NCBI GenBank assembly: GCA_002371625.1
Contig: DFFV01000023.1
Span: 1-11,813, forward strand
Reading direction: 5' to 3'
Source: Ruminococcus sp. UBA3767
Lineage (GTDB): Bacteria > Bacillota > Clostridia > Oscillospirales > Ruminococcaceae
DNA length: 11,813 nucleotides
This document shows, in pieces, positions 1-7,214 of this stretch. Both the position numbers and the translations under genes were made by a program. Positions within the stretch are counted from its first letter, which is position 1. Each line of letters begins with the position of its first letter. The notes under the pieces were generated by a model that worked only from the letters and a program-made list of their open reading frames with translations, was not told where the DNA came from and ran no database searches.

Positions 1-1
1 G

Positions 2-142
2 CTTGACTTTTATTTGCAGGTCTATGCCACTTATGATAACACGTTTCAGCCGCTTCGTCAACAGCTTTTTGCCGGGCTGCTGATAGTTTTTTGCGGGCTG
101 TTTTATGGCAGCTCTTTTTTTCTGTGTGCTCTTGAAAAATAA
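2..142 (+). CDS. C-terminal fragment of an unknown membrane protein (5' end outside window)
   Basis: An open frame enters from the left edge and ends at TAA 140-142, giving the last 46 residues of a protein. The tail has a polar stretch (VYATYDNTFQPLRQ) and then a strongly hydrophobic segment (about LFAGLLIVFCGLFYG and onward), ending in the charged ALEK. This reads as a final transmembrane helix with a short charged end. Too little is present to name a family. Support for its being real is the hydrophobic pattern and the good promoter that begins right at its stop codon, as expected at a gene boundary. It could still be a chance open frame. Confidence 0.45.
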   Translation, partial: LDFYLQVYATYDNTFQPLRQQLFAGLLIVFCGLFYGSSFFLCALEK

Positions 143-160
143 GATATATTATGATATAAT
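132..160 (+). promoter_or_regulatory. Sigma-A promoter of the sensor operon
   Basis: A -35 box TTGAAA (132-137) and a perfect -10 box TATAAT (155-160) are separated by 17 bp. Transcription should start near 167, leaving an untranslated leader of about 55 nt. The -35 box overlaps the last codons of the upstream gene. The ribosome site AAGGAG (211-216) lies 6 nt before the GTG start at 223. Confidence 0.75.
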
Positions 161-222
161 TAAGGTAATGTAAACAAAATGAAGATCTGGTTGACCTGAG
201 ATAAAGAATAAAGGAGCATATC

Positions 223-3200
223 GTGAAAGAGAACACTTCTGTTAAATACTTCATAAAGGCACTGCTGATAGCATTTGCGTGCATAGCTGTAAACTGTTCT
301 GGCAGGCAGCTTGCGGTATATTATTCGCTACCCGGCTGGCTGGATACATACGGGGTCTTCTTTGCTGCGTATACGCTGGGACCTGTTTCGGGTGCGATAG
401 TAGGTGTTTCGACCAATTTCATCTTCGGATTGTGGGAACCGAAAGTCGCTATATTCAGCGCAGTGAGCTTTTTCATCGGACTGAGCGTAGGTTACATGGC
501 ACGCAAAAAGTACTTTGATACACTTTTCCACACCATGACGGTCGCAGGTGCGGTAAGTGTCGGTTCGGTGGTGATATCTGCGATAATAAATCAGCTGTTC
601 AACTCCGGCTCCACCTCCAATATTTGGGGCGACGGAGTAAGAGATCTGCTTATAGAAAGCGGCTGGAACAAGGTAGCTGCGGCGTTTATAGGTGAGTTTT
701 ACCTTGAATTCCCGGATAAGCTGCTTGCTGCACTGCTGCTGTATCTGACGGTGAAGATAGTGCGCAAGCTGCGCAAAAAGGGTTCGGGCAAGGCTGCAAA
801 GGCGGCGGTTTCGGCAGCGGCAGCATTTGCACTTGTTTTTACCGCAGCAGCGCCGCTGTTCAGCATTGATGTAAACGCAGTTCAACAGAGCAGCAATTCG
901 TACATCCGAACGGTATACAACGGCACGAACGGACTTGCCTGCGGTCATGCGAACGCAGTTGCGCAGACAAATGACGGTGTGATGTGGATAGGGACTTATG
1001 CAGGTCTTTACCGGTACAGCGGACATGAGTTTGTGCACATGGACAGCTTTGACCAGATAAGGAATGTAAACTATCTTTATGTTGACAGCGAGGGCAGGCT
1101 GTGGGTAGGCACGAACGACCACGGTATAGTTATAGTTATAGATGAAAAGGTCGCTAACGTTATAACCTCAAAGGAAGGGCTGCCTTCGGACTCGATAAGG
1201 TCGATAGTTCAAAGCTCGAGCGGCGAATACTACATAGGCACTGCAGGGGGAGTAGTTTCGCTGGAGCTGAAGGTTGGCATAAGCGTTAAGGGCGAGGTAG
1301 CGGACGTTGGTTATGTAAACAGCATAAGTGCGGACAAAAACGGCAACACCGCTGCTGTCAGCAACGACGGCACTTTGTTTATAATAAGAGACAGCAAGGT
1401 CGTGCACAAGTATGGACACAAGGAAACGGGGTTTGAGCTGACCTGCTGCAACTTTGCCTCGGACGGTACTTTGTACGCCGGATCTTCGGACGGAAAGGTG
1501 CTGCGCTATGAGCTTTTGGCAGACAGCCTGAAAAAGCTCGAAACCGTCAACTGCATGGGCATTTCAAGAATAAACAGCGTATGCCCCGAGATAGACGGGC
1601 AAACCTGGATCTGTGCCGATAACGGCATCGGTTATGTTAACAGCAGGGGACTGTTCATAAAGCAGGAATCGGGTGAATTCAACCACTCTATCGAGAATAT
1701 GCTGGTGGATTATCAGGGCAACCTGTGGTTCACATCGCTCAGGCTCGGTCTGCTGAGGCTTTCAAGGTCATCATTCACCGATATTTTTGCAGATGCGGGC
1801 GTTCAGCCGAGCGTTGTAAACACAACTGCCGTTACGGGCGGCATACTGTATGCAGGTAAGGACGACGGACTGACAGCTATCGAGATCGCAAACCGCAAAC
1901 CGTGTGAGACCAGCCTTACGCAGATGTTTGATTCGGTAAGGGTAAGGCGTGTAATGACCGACTCAAAGGGAAATCTTTGGATAAGCACGTTCGGAAAAGG
2001 TCTTGTAAGATACGACCGCTACGGCAGGATCACATCGTTTACCGAAAAGTTCCCTGAGATAGGTGAGTGGGTGAGAACAACGCTGGAGCTTTCGGACGGA
2101 AGCATTGCGGTGAGCAGCTCCGGCGGAGTGTTCTTTATAAAGGACGATAAGATAACGGCGACGATCCCTTACGATGACGAGTTCGGTCGTGCGCAGGTGC
2201 TTTGCTTTGAGCAGACTCCCGACGGGACGCTTTATGCAGGGACGGACGGAAACGGTATTGCTGTTATAAAAGATAAAAAACTGGAGAAAAAGCTCTCCCG
2301 TGAAAATACGGGGCTTACATCTGACGTTATACTCAGGCTTGTTTACGACAAGGACGATGAGAGCATTTACATTGTTACCTCAAACAGTCTGTGCCGTCTT
2401 GCACAGGAAAAGATAAGTGCGCTCAGCTCTTTCCCGTATACAAACAACTATGATGTTATGCTGGATAACGACGGTAAAATGCTCGTAACGGGAAGCGCAG
2501 GCATATATGTGCTGGATAAGCACGACCTTATTGAAGGCAAACTGACTGATTATACGATACTTGATTCAAAATCGGGCCTTGTTGGTTCACTGACGGCAAA
2601 TTCCTGGAACTCATCGGACAAGGACAGGAACGTTTATCTTTCCTCCGACCGTGGAGTTTTTATGATGAACCTTGATAATTACCTGCTGTCGCAGCGCTCG
2701 TTCAGGATAATGGTGCCTGAGGTGAAGCTGGACGAAAACCCGCACCGAATGGACCGTGAGACCGACCTGAGCATTGAGCGCAGTGTACACAAGATCGAGT
2801 TCTTCCCCGAGATAATAAACTACTCTCACGACGATCCTACGGTATCGTATTATCTTGAAGGGTTTGAAAGTGACTGGACTAACGTGCGCAGCAGCGAGCT
2901 GATGTCGGTGCAGTATACAAACCTTGAACCCGGCGATTACACATTCCACCTTGCTGTAAGGGACGAAAAGGGTGCGCTGATAGAAGAAAGCTCGTATAAG
3001 CTGCACAAGGAAAAGGCTATTTACGATAACTCGTGGTTCAAGTACTACGTTATCGGCGTTGCTGCGGTATTCATCGGCTGGCTGACCTGGTTCATAACAA
3101 GGCAGCAGCTGCAAAGAACTCTCGAGCTCCAGCAGACAAAGCTCTCAATGGCCTTGCAGCAGGTGCAGATGGGCAACGAAACGATCCTTGCGATAGCTAA

Positions 3201-3780
3201 AACGGTCGATGCAAAGGATCTGCGTACAAGTAAGCATTCTCAGAGAGTGTCCGAATACTCGGCGATGATAGCCCGTGAATACGGCTTTACCGAGGACGAG
3301 CAGGAGAACCTGAGAAATGCTGCACTGCTTCACGATATAGGCAAGATAGGTATACCCGATTCTGTTCTTAACAAGCCTGCAAGGCTGACGGACGAGGAAT
3401 ATGCGGTAATGAAGACCCACGTTACAAGGGGTGCGGAGATACTCAAGGACTTCACGCTTATAGACCACGTTGTTGAGGGTGCAAGATACCACCACGAGAG
3501 ATATGACGGCAAAGGCTACCCCGATGGGCTTAAAGGCGAGGAGATACCGCTTTACGGAAGGATAATCGCAATTGCTGATGCCTTTGATGCGATGACGGCG
3601 AACAGAGTTTACCGCAAGAGGCAGGATTTTGACTATGTAATGGGCGAGCTTCACAAGGGCAGGGGCACTCAGTTCGATCCCGAGCTGCTGGATATTTTCC
3701 TGAAGCTGATAGACGACAAGAAGATAGATATTGATGCGCTGTACAAGGGCGAGCATCAGAAAGGGGAGGAGCAGGCTTGA
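223..3780 (+). CDS. Membrane sensor: ECF-S-like bundle, 14-blade propeller, Y_Y_Y, HD-GYP phosphodiesterase
   Basis: Protein of 1185 aa starting at GTG behind AAGGAG. Residues about 9-185 are hydrophobic and resemble ECF transporter S components (GPVSGAIVG, and PDKLLAALLLYL before a basic VRKLRKK stretch); A13 and A17 form an AxxxA pair in helix 1. A further helix (about 195-213) should carry the chain outside. Residues about 225-830 hold blade-like repeats of the type LWxGTxxGL; I count 14, near residues 254, 293, 336, 380, 417, 461, 501, 542, 585, 627, 670, 715, 752 and 806. A Y_Y_Y domain (about 854-925), a helix (about 941-962), a coiled coil, and then HD-GYP (about 990-1165) follow. The HD-GYP has H1037-D1038 in HDIGKIG, H1090-H1091 and G1098-Y1099-P1100, all intact. 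Inference: extracellular ligand sensing controls cytoplasmic cyclic-di-GMP hydrolysis. Alternating topology and the positive-inside rule support propeller outside and HD-GYP inside. The ligand is unknown. Confidence 0.88.
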   Translation: MKENTSVKYFIKALLIAFACIAVNCSGRQLAVYYSLPGWLDTYGVFFAAYTLGPVSGAIVGVSTNFIFGLWEPKVAIFSAVSFFIGLSVGYMARKKYFDTLFHTMTVAGAVSVGSVVISAIINQLFNSGSTSNIWGDGVRDLLIESGWNKVAAAFIGEFYLEFPDKLLAALLLYLTVKIVRKLRKKGSGKAAKAAVSAAAAFALVFTAAAPLFSIDVNAVQQSSNSYIRTVYNGTNGLACGHANAVAQTNDGVMWIGTYAGLYRYSGHEFVHMDSFDQIRNVNYLYVDSEGRLWVGTNDHGIVIVIDEKVANVITSKEGLPSDSIRSIVQSSSGEYYIGTAGGVVSLELKVGISVKGEVADVGYVNSISADKNGNTAAVSNDGTLFIIRDSKVVHKYGHKETGFELTCCNFASDGTLYAGSSDGKVLRYELLADSLKKLETVNCMGISRINSVCPEIDGQTWICADNGIGYVNSRGLFIKQESGEFNHSIENMLVDYQGNLWFTSLRLGLLRLSRSSFTDIFADAGVQPSVVNTTAVTGGILYAGKDDGLTAIEIANRKPCETSLTQMFDSVRVRRVMTDSKGNLWISTFGKGLVRYDRYGRITSFTEKFPEIGEWVRTTLELSDGSIAVSSSGGVFFIKDDKITATIPYDDEFGRAQVLCFEQTPDGTLYAGTDGNGIAVIKDKKLEKKLSRENTGLTSDVILRLVYDKDDESIYIVTSNSLCRLAQEKISALSSFPYTNNYDVMLDNDGKMLVTGSAGIYVLDKHDLIEGKLTDYTILDSKSGLVGSLTANSWNSSDKDRNVYLSSDRGVFMMNLDNYLLSQRSFRIMVPEVKLDENPHRMDRETDLSIERSVHKIEFFPEIINYSHDDPTVSYYLEGFESDWTNVRSSELMSVQYTNLEPGDYTFHLAVRDEKGALIEESSYKLHKEKAIYDNSWFKYYVIGVAAVFIGWLTWFITRQQLQRTLELQQTKLSMALQQVQMGNETILAIAKTVDAKDLRTSKHSQRVSEYSAMIAREYGFTEDEQENLRNAALLHDIGKIGIPDSVLNKPARLTDEEYAVMKTHVTRGAEILKDFTLIDHVVEGARYHHERYDGKGYPDGLKGEEIPLYGRIIAIADAFDAMTANRVYRKRQDFDYVMGELHKGRGTQFDPELLDIFLKLIDDKKIDIDALYKGEHQKGEEQA

Positions 3781-4979
3781 ACAGAAGGGTAAAAAATATC
3801 ATCGCTTCTGCCGCTGCGGGAGTGCTGGCTGTTTCTGTTGCGGCGGGTGTTCTGACGCTTTCAAAAAGCCAGCGAAAAAGCTCTGAAAAGGTAAAAGCAG
3901 GCTTCGTTTTTGACGGCGATGCCAGCACGCCTTACACGGCAAATTTCATCAGGGCAGTCAGCAGCCTGCGCAACGAATACAAGGACGACATAGAGCTGGT
4001 GGAAAAGTACAATGTTCCCGATGACGAGGCGGACGAAACTATCGAGCAGCTTGCAGGGCAGGGCTGTGAAATAATCTTCACCAATTCCTACGGCTACGGC
4101 GAAAGTGCCAAAAAAGCTGCAAAGGAGCACCCGGATATCCAGTTCTGTGCGGCTACCTGTGACAATGCGAACGATGACAAGCTGGATAATTACCACACGT
4201 TTATGGGCGAGATATATCAGGCGAGATATGCAAGCGGAGCTGTTGCGGGCGCAAAGCTCAAGGAGCTTATCGAGCAGGATAAGATAAGCGAGGAGCAGGC
4301 TGTTGTGGGATTTGTTGCAGCATATCCCGTTGCGGAGGTTGTCTCGGGCTACACGGCGTTCCTTATGGGAGTGCGCTCGCAGTGTGAGAGCGCAGTGATG
4401 AAGGTGAAGTATATAAACACCTGGAACAATTATGCACTTGAAAAGAATGCCGCAGACCAGCTGATCAGCGAGGGGTGCGTTATAATCTCGCACCATTCAA
4501 ACTCGATAGGCTCGGCGATAGCCTGTGAAAATTCAAATGCGGATCACCCTGTTTTCCATGTCGGGTACAACCAGGATATGAGCACCGTTGCACCAAGAAC
4601 GACGCTTACCGGCTGCCGCATAGACTGGAGCAGGTATATGCTGGATGCGGTAGAGGCTGTTATTGAAAACAAGAAGATAGAGAATAATGTGAAGGGCACG
4701 GTAAACGGTAATGATGCCTCGGGCGGATTCAAGGAAGGCTGGGTAAAGCTGTTTGATGTGAACAACGCCTCGGCGGCAAAGGGCAGCGCAAAGCTCGCAG
4801 AGGAAATACGCAGCGACTTTGAAAAAGGCAGGGTACACGTTTTCAAGGGCGATTACACGGGAAAGGATATAAACGACAGCAGTGACACCTGCGATCTGAG
4901 CAGCGAATATATCGAGAATGAAAAGTCATCTGCGCCGACGTTCCACTATGTTCTTGATAAGGTGATAACGATAGTTTAG
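3777..4979 (+). CDS. BMP/Med-family solute-binding protein, membrane-anchored, TTG start
   Basis: Protein of 400 aa of the basic membrane protein family (PnrA/Med type, PF02608-like), whose known members bind nucleosides or related small molecules outside the cell. Family-like stretches are GFVFDGDAS-TPYTANF (residues 42-57), FTNSYGYGES (101-110), GEIYQARYASGAVAG (144-158), GFVAAYPVAEVVSGY (178-192), INTWNNYALEKNAA (213-226) and VGYNQDMSTVAPRTTLTG (262-279). The start is TTG at 3777, sharing the sequence TTGA with the stop of the sensor gene, and it is preceded by GGGGAGGA (3763-3770), so translation is probably coupled. The N-terminus has basic residues and one hydrophobic helix (about 9-29) but no lipobox cysteine, unlike most Gram-positive binding proteins, so it is probably tethered by an uncleaved helix or released. 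No permease or ATPase gene is adjacent. The ligand cannot be told from the sequence. Confidence 0.8.
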   Translation: MNRRVKNIIASAAAGVLAVSVAAGVLTLSKSQRKSSEKVKAGFVFDGDASTPYTANFIRAVSSLRNEYKDDIELVEKYNVPDDEADETIEQLAGQGCEIIFTNSYGYGESAKKAAKEHPDIQFCAATCDNANDDKLDNYHTFMGEIYQARYASGAVAGAKLKELIEQDKISEEQAVVGFVAAYPVAEVVSGYTAFLMGVRSQCESAVMKVKYINTWNNYALEKNAADQLISEGCVIISHHSNSIGSAIACENSNADHPVFHVGYNQDMSTVAPRTTLTGCRIDWSRYMLDAVEAVIENKKIENNVKGTVNGNDASGGFKEGWVKLFDVNNASAAKGSAKLAEEIRSDFEKGRVHVFKGDYTGKDINDSSDTCDLSSEYIENEKSSAPTFHYVLDKVITIV

Positions 4980-5000
4980 CTGACAAAGGGACGGTAAAAG

Positions 5001-5678
5001 ATGCAGATAGAGGGACACAGGATAAAGTCACGGGCGGACCTTGAAAAAGCTGTTGAGGCGTTCGGGTTCCTGCCGTATTTTGCAAATGAGATACGGGGCT
5101 TCTCGCTGGAGGAGATGATACTGCCAAGGTACTGGTTCTCGGCTGAGGAGGGCGCATGGGAGTGGAAAGGCCCTGTGATAAAGCAGACGGGCTGTGCTTA
5201 CGGTAAGTTTTTCGGGCACAAGGCGGTCTTTGTGAGCAGTGAGTGGTTTGCCGACCTTGCAAACTACCGCCGTGACGGTTACGATTTTGATGCACGCTAT
5301 GACGACGGGCTGGCACGGTACAGCGACAAGCAGCTTTATGACCTTATCGCTGAGAACGAGCCTGTTATATCAAAGCAGCTGAAAAAGCTGGGCAACTATA
5401 AAAAGGGCGGCAACAAGGGCTTTGACAGTGCGGTAACACGGCTGCAGGAGAGCTGCTATGTGGTGATAAGCGATTTTGTTTACATGAAGGATAAAAACGG
5501 CGAGCCTTATGGCTGGGGAGTAGCGGAGTACTCAACGCCGGAGCTTTTCCTTGGGGAAGATTTCACAAAACGTGTTTACGAGCGTGAACCGAGGGAATCT
5601 TACGAGAGGGTGTTTGCTCACCTTAAAAAGCTGCTGCCGCAGGCAAGCGATGAGCAGATACGCAAGCTGCTGAAATAA
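5001..5678 (+). CDS. AlkZ-related winged-helix protein
   Basis: Protein of 225 aa resembling the short AlkZ-related family, distant relatives of the YcaQ/AlkZ DNA glycosylases (HTH_42 superfamily). Recognisable parts are FLPYFANEIRGFSLEE (23-38), the aromatic core WEWKGPVI (53-60), CAYGKFFGHKAVFVSSEWF (65-83), YRRDGYDFDARYDDGLA (89-105), a winged-helix-like segment (about 112-160, with FDSAVTRLQESCYVVISDFVY) and GWGVAEYSTPE (171-181). It is much shorter than full AlkZ (roughly 400 aa), and I cannot locate the glycosylase catalytic motif, so enzymatic DNA repair should not be assumed. The ATG is preceded by AAAGGGA (4985-4991). It begins 21 nt after the binding-protein gene and appears to be in the same transcript, though it may be a passenger. 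It ends just before a strong hairpin. Confidence 0.6.
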   Translation: MQIEGHRIKSRADLEKAVEAFGFLPYFANEIRGFSLEEMILPRYWFSAEEGAWEWKGPVIKQTGCAYGKFFGHKAVFVSSEWFADLANYRRDGYDFDARYDDGLARYSDKQLYDLIAENEPVISKQLKKLGNYKKGGNKGFDSAVTRLQESCYVVISDFVYMKDKNGEPYGWGVAEYSTPELFLGEDFTKRVYEREPRESYERVFAHLKKLLPQASDEQIRKLLK

Positions 5679-5681
5679 CTA

Positions 5682-5720
5682 AAAAAGACTTTCGGACAGA
5701 TAACGTCTGAAAGTCTTTTT
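5682..5720. terminator. Bidirectional intrinsic terminator
   Basis: A stem of 16 pairs (5682-5697 with 5705-5720, one G-T pair) closes a 7-nt loop, with an A run on the left and a T run on the right, so it can act on both strands. It lies between the stop of the plus-strand operon (5678) and the stop of the minus-strand HAD gene (5728). Confidence 0.9.
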
Positions 5721-5727
5721 GTATTTA

Positions 5728-6318
5728 TCATTCCTGCAATATCTGCTCAAGCAGCTGCTCGGGCGACTGACCTGTGAAGTGGATACCTCTTATTCCCAGA
5801 GCCTGCGCTGCGGTCACGTTTTTGAGGGTGTCATCAATGAATACACACTCCTGCGGTTCAAGGCAATAGCGCTGGCAGAGTATCTTATATATCCTTTCAT
5901 CAGGCTTTGTTATATGCTCGTTGCACGAGAATACGCCGCCGTCCATATATTTTGTGAATTCAAGCGCCTGCGGTGCGGCTTTCATAAGATGAGTGAAATA
6001 GTTGGACAGATAATAAACGTTATGCCCTTTGCTTTTCAGCTCCTTGATAAGCGGTATCGCATAGCTGCGCATTTTAGGTATCTCACCGATGCGTGAAAAG
6101 ACCTGCCTAATCTGCGCTTCATACTGCGGTGCTTTTGAGATGAACACCTCCAGCACGCTTTCAAAATCCATTTCGCCCTTATCGAGAAGATCCCACTGGG
6201 GATCGTGCCAGCTTGCTGCGATAACAGCCTTTGCAGCTTCCTCACCGATCAGGTCTGCGGTAAATTCTTCAAAGTTGAAATCTATAAGCACCTTGCCTAT
6301 ATCAAAGATCACATTCAT
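5728..6318 (-). CDS. HAD-superfamily (subfamily IA) phosphatase, YihX-like
   Basis: Protein of 196 aa, normal length for small HAD-IA hydrolases, which remove phosphate from small molecules in the cytoplasm. Motif I is FDIGKVL with nucleophile D6. The second aspartate of the usual DxD is glycine, as in the YihX branch (FDLGNV). Motif II is YYLSNYF, motif III lysine is in KPDERIY, and motif IV is VFIDDTLKNV. The insert between motifs I and II is helical, a cap typical of the class. Its ATG overlaps the stop of the upstream membrane-protein gene as ATGA (6315-6318), and GGAGAG (rc of 6327-6332) is the ribosome site, so the two are co-transcribed and probably coupled. The substrate is unknown; sugar phosphates or nucleotides are usual for this family. 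Confidence 0.85.
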   Translation of the reverse strand: MNVIFDIGKVLIDFNFEEFTADLIGEEAAKAVIAASWHDPQWDLLDKGEMDFESVLEVFISKAPQYEAQIRQVFSRIGEIPKMRSYAIPLIKELKSKGHNVYYLSNYFTHLMKAAPQALEFTKYMDGGVFSCNEHITKPDERIYKILCQRYCLEPQECVFIDDTLKNVTAAQALGIRGIHFTGQSPEQLLEQILQE

Positions 6319-7043
6319 TCATTTTTCTCTCCAAGTTCTACATACTTGCCCACGGCAGATCGGTAAACGTCCTCGCTGTAGCGGTAGGACACCTTGACCT
6401 GAGTAGGCGACCATTCAAGGCGGTACTTGCCGTTGTTGCGCAAGCCGTCTTTGGTGGAAAAGCTGCCTATCTTTTCAGCCTTTTCACCCTGCACCTGATA
6501 TATATCTCCATATCCGTCCGAAAAATTTGAACGCTCGCAGATAACTATGCTCCTGCTTTTATCGGGAGAATCATAGCGGTAATACTTAGGATCGTTATCG
6601 TAAAGGTTGCCCGAATAGTTCGATATTATCAGTATCAGTCCCGAGATCATCACGGCTGCCGACATTATCAGCGACACCACGACATTTCTCACTCTGCTGC
6701 TTGCTTTCAATGCGCCGTAGCAGTCAAACGGTGCCGAAGCCAGCACCAGCACAGCCGCAGTTATAAATATCGTAAAGAACATACTCTCATACTGTCCGTA
6801 GGAGCTTTGCTCGTTGATAACGCCCTTGACGTAGGTGTAAGTTCTTACCTCGTCATTGAGGTGGATAACAAAATACATTACCAGCCCCGTAAGCACGAAC
6901 AGCGCCGATACGACACGCAGCAGACAGGCAATACGCAGGCTTTTTTTCAGCTTGGGGATAAAAAGTGCACGGGCAGAAACGTAGGTGCCGTAGATATAAT
7001 ACACGAGCACTACTGCAAAAACTATCTTGATAATTTCCTCCAC
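6315..7043 (-). CDS. Four-helix membrane protein with extracellular C-terminal domain, unknown function
   Basis: Protein of 242 aa with predicted helices at about 4-22, 38-61, 88-110 and 121-142. Basic residues in the loops at 24-37 and 111-120 put those loops inside, so the N-terminus and the C-terminal domain (143-242) should face outside. The C-terminal domain alternates short strands (SRSIVICE, DIYQVQGE, EKIGSFSTKDG, YRLEWSPTQVKVSYRY) and faintly recalls small extracellular beta domains of Firmicutes proteins of the DUF5412 kind. That resemblance is from memory and weak. The start is GTG (7041-7043) with an excellent site GGGGGAGGTG (rc of 7051-7060) 7 nt upstream. It heads a two-gene operon with the HAD phosphatase. 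I do not recognise its function. Confidence 0.75.
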   Translation of the reverse strand: MEEIIKIVFAVVLVYYIYGTYVSARALFIPKLKKSLRIACLLRVVSALFVLTGLVMYFVIHLNDEVRTYTYVKGVINEQSSYGQYESMFFTIFITAAVLVLASAPFDCYGALKASSRVRNVVVSLIMSAAVMISGLILIISNYSGNLYDNDPKYYRYDSPDKSRSIVICERSNFSDGYGDIYQVQGEKAEKIGSFSTKDGLRNNGKYRLEWSPTQVKVSYRYSEDVYRSAVGKYVELGEKNE

Positions 7044-7111
7044 CTGCGTTCACCTCCCCCTGAAAACAAAATGCTGCCTGCTGTTTGATATGCAGGGACA
7101 TTGTTAAATAG

Positions 7112-7140
7112 ATTATACCATATTCGTGCTTTTTCGTCAA
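7112..7140 (-). promoter_or_regulatory. Sigma-A promoter of the membrane protein-HAD operon
   Basis: On the minus strand, TTGACG (rc of 7135-7140), a 17-bp spacer and a perfect TATAAT (rc of 7112-7117), with TGG immediately before the -10 box (extended -10). Transcription should begin near 7105, about 60 nt before the GTG start. The -35 box sits only 6 bp from the T-run of the upstream LysR terminator. Confidence 0.8.
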
Positions 7141-7146
7141 TAGGTG

Positions 7147-7181
7147 AAAAAAGGACCGATGCAATTTTTATGCACGGTCCT
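7147..7181 (-). terminator. Intrinsic terminator of the LysR-type regulator gene
   Basis: On the minus strand, an arm AGGACCGTGCA pairs with TGCA-T-CGGTCCT (one bulged T) around a 7-nt A/T loop, followed by a run of six T. It lies 34 nt past the LysR stop codon and just before the next promoter, separating the two transcription units. Confidence 0.88.
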
Positions 7182-7214
7182 GTGAGTTGTTATCGAAAAA
7201 AACATAAGCTGCGC

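Noticed and set aside
161..222. Riboswitch in the leader of the sensor operon
   Set aside because: The leader is only about 55 nt with no convincing stem or terminator; too small for a c-di-GMP or purine aptamer.
328..1122. Long minus-strand open frame (264 codons) within the sensor gene
   Set aside because: It lies wholly antisense to the well-supported sensor gene, has improbable composition rich in Cys, Arg and Tyr, and lacks a ribosome site. The same holds for other antisense frames at 2611-3114, 3145-3756 and 3861-4496.
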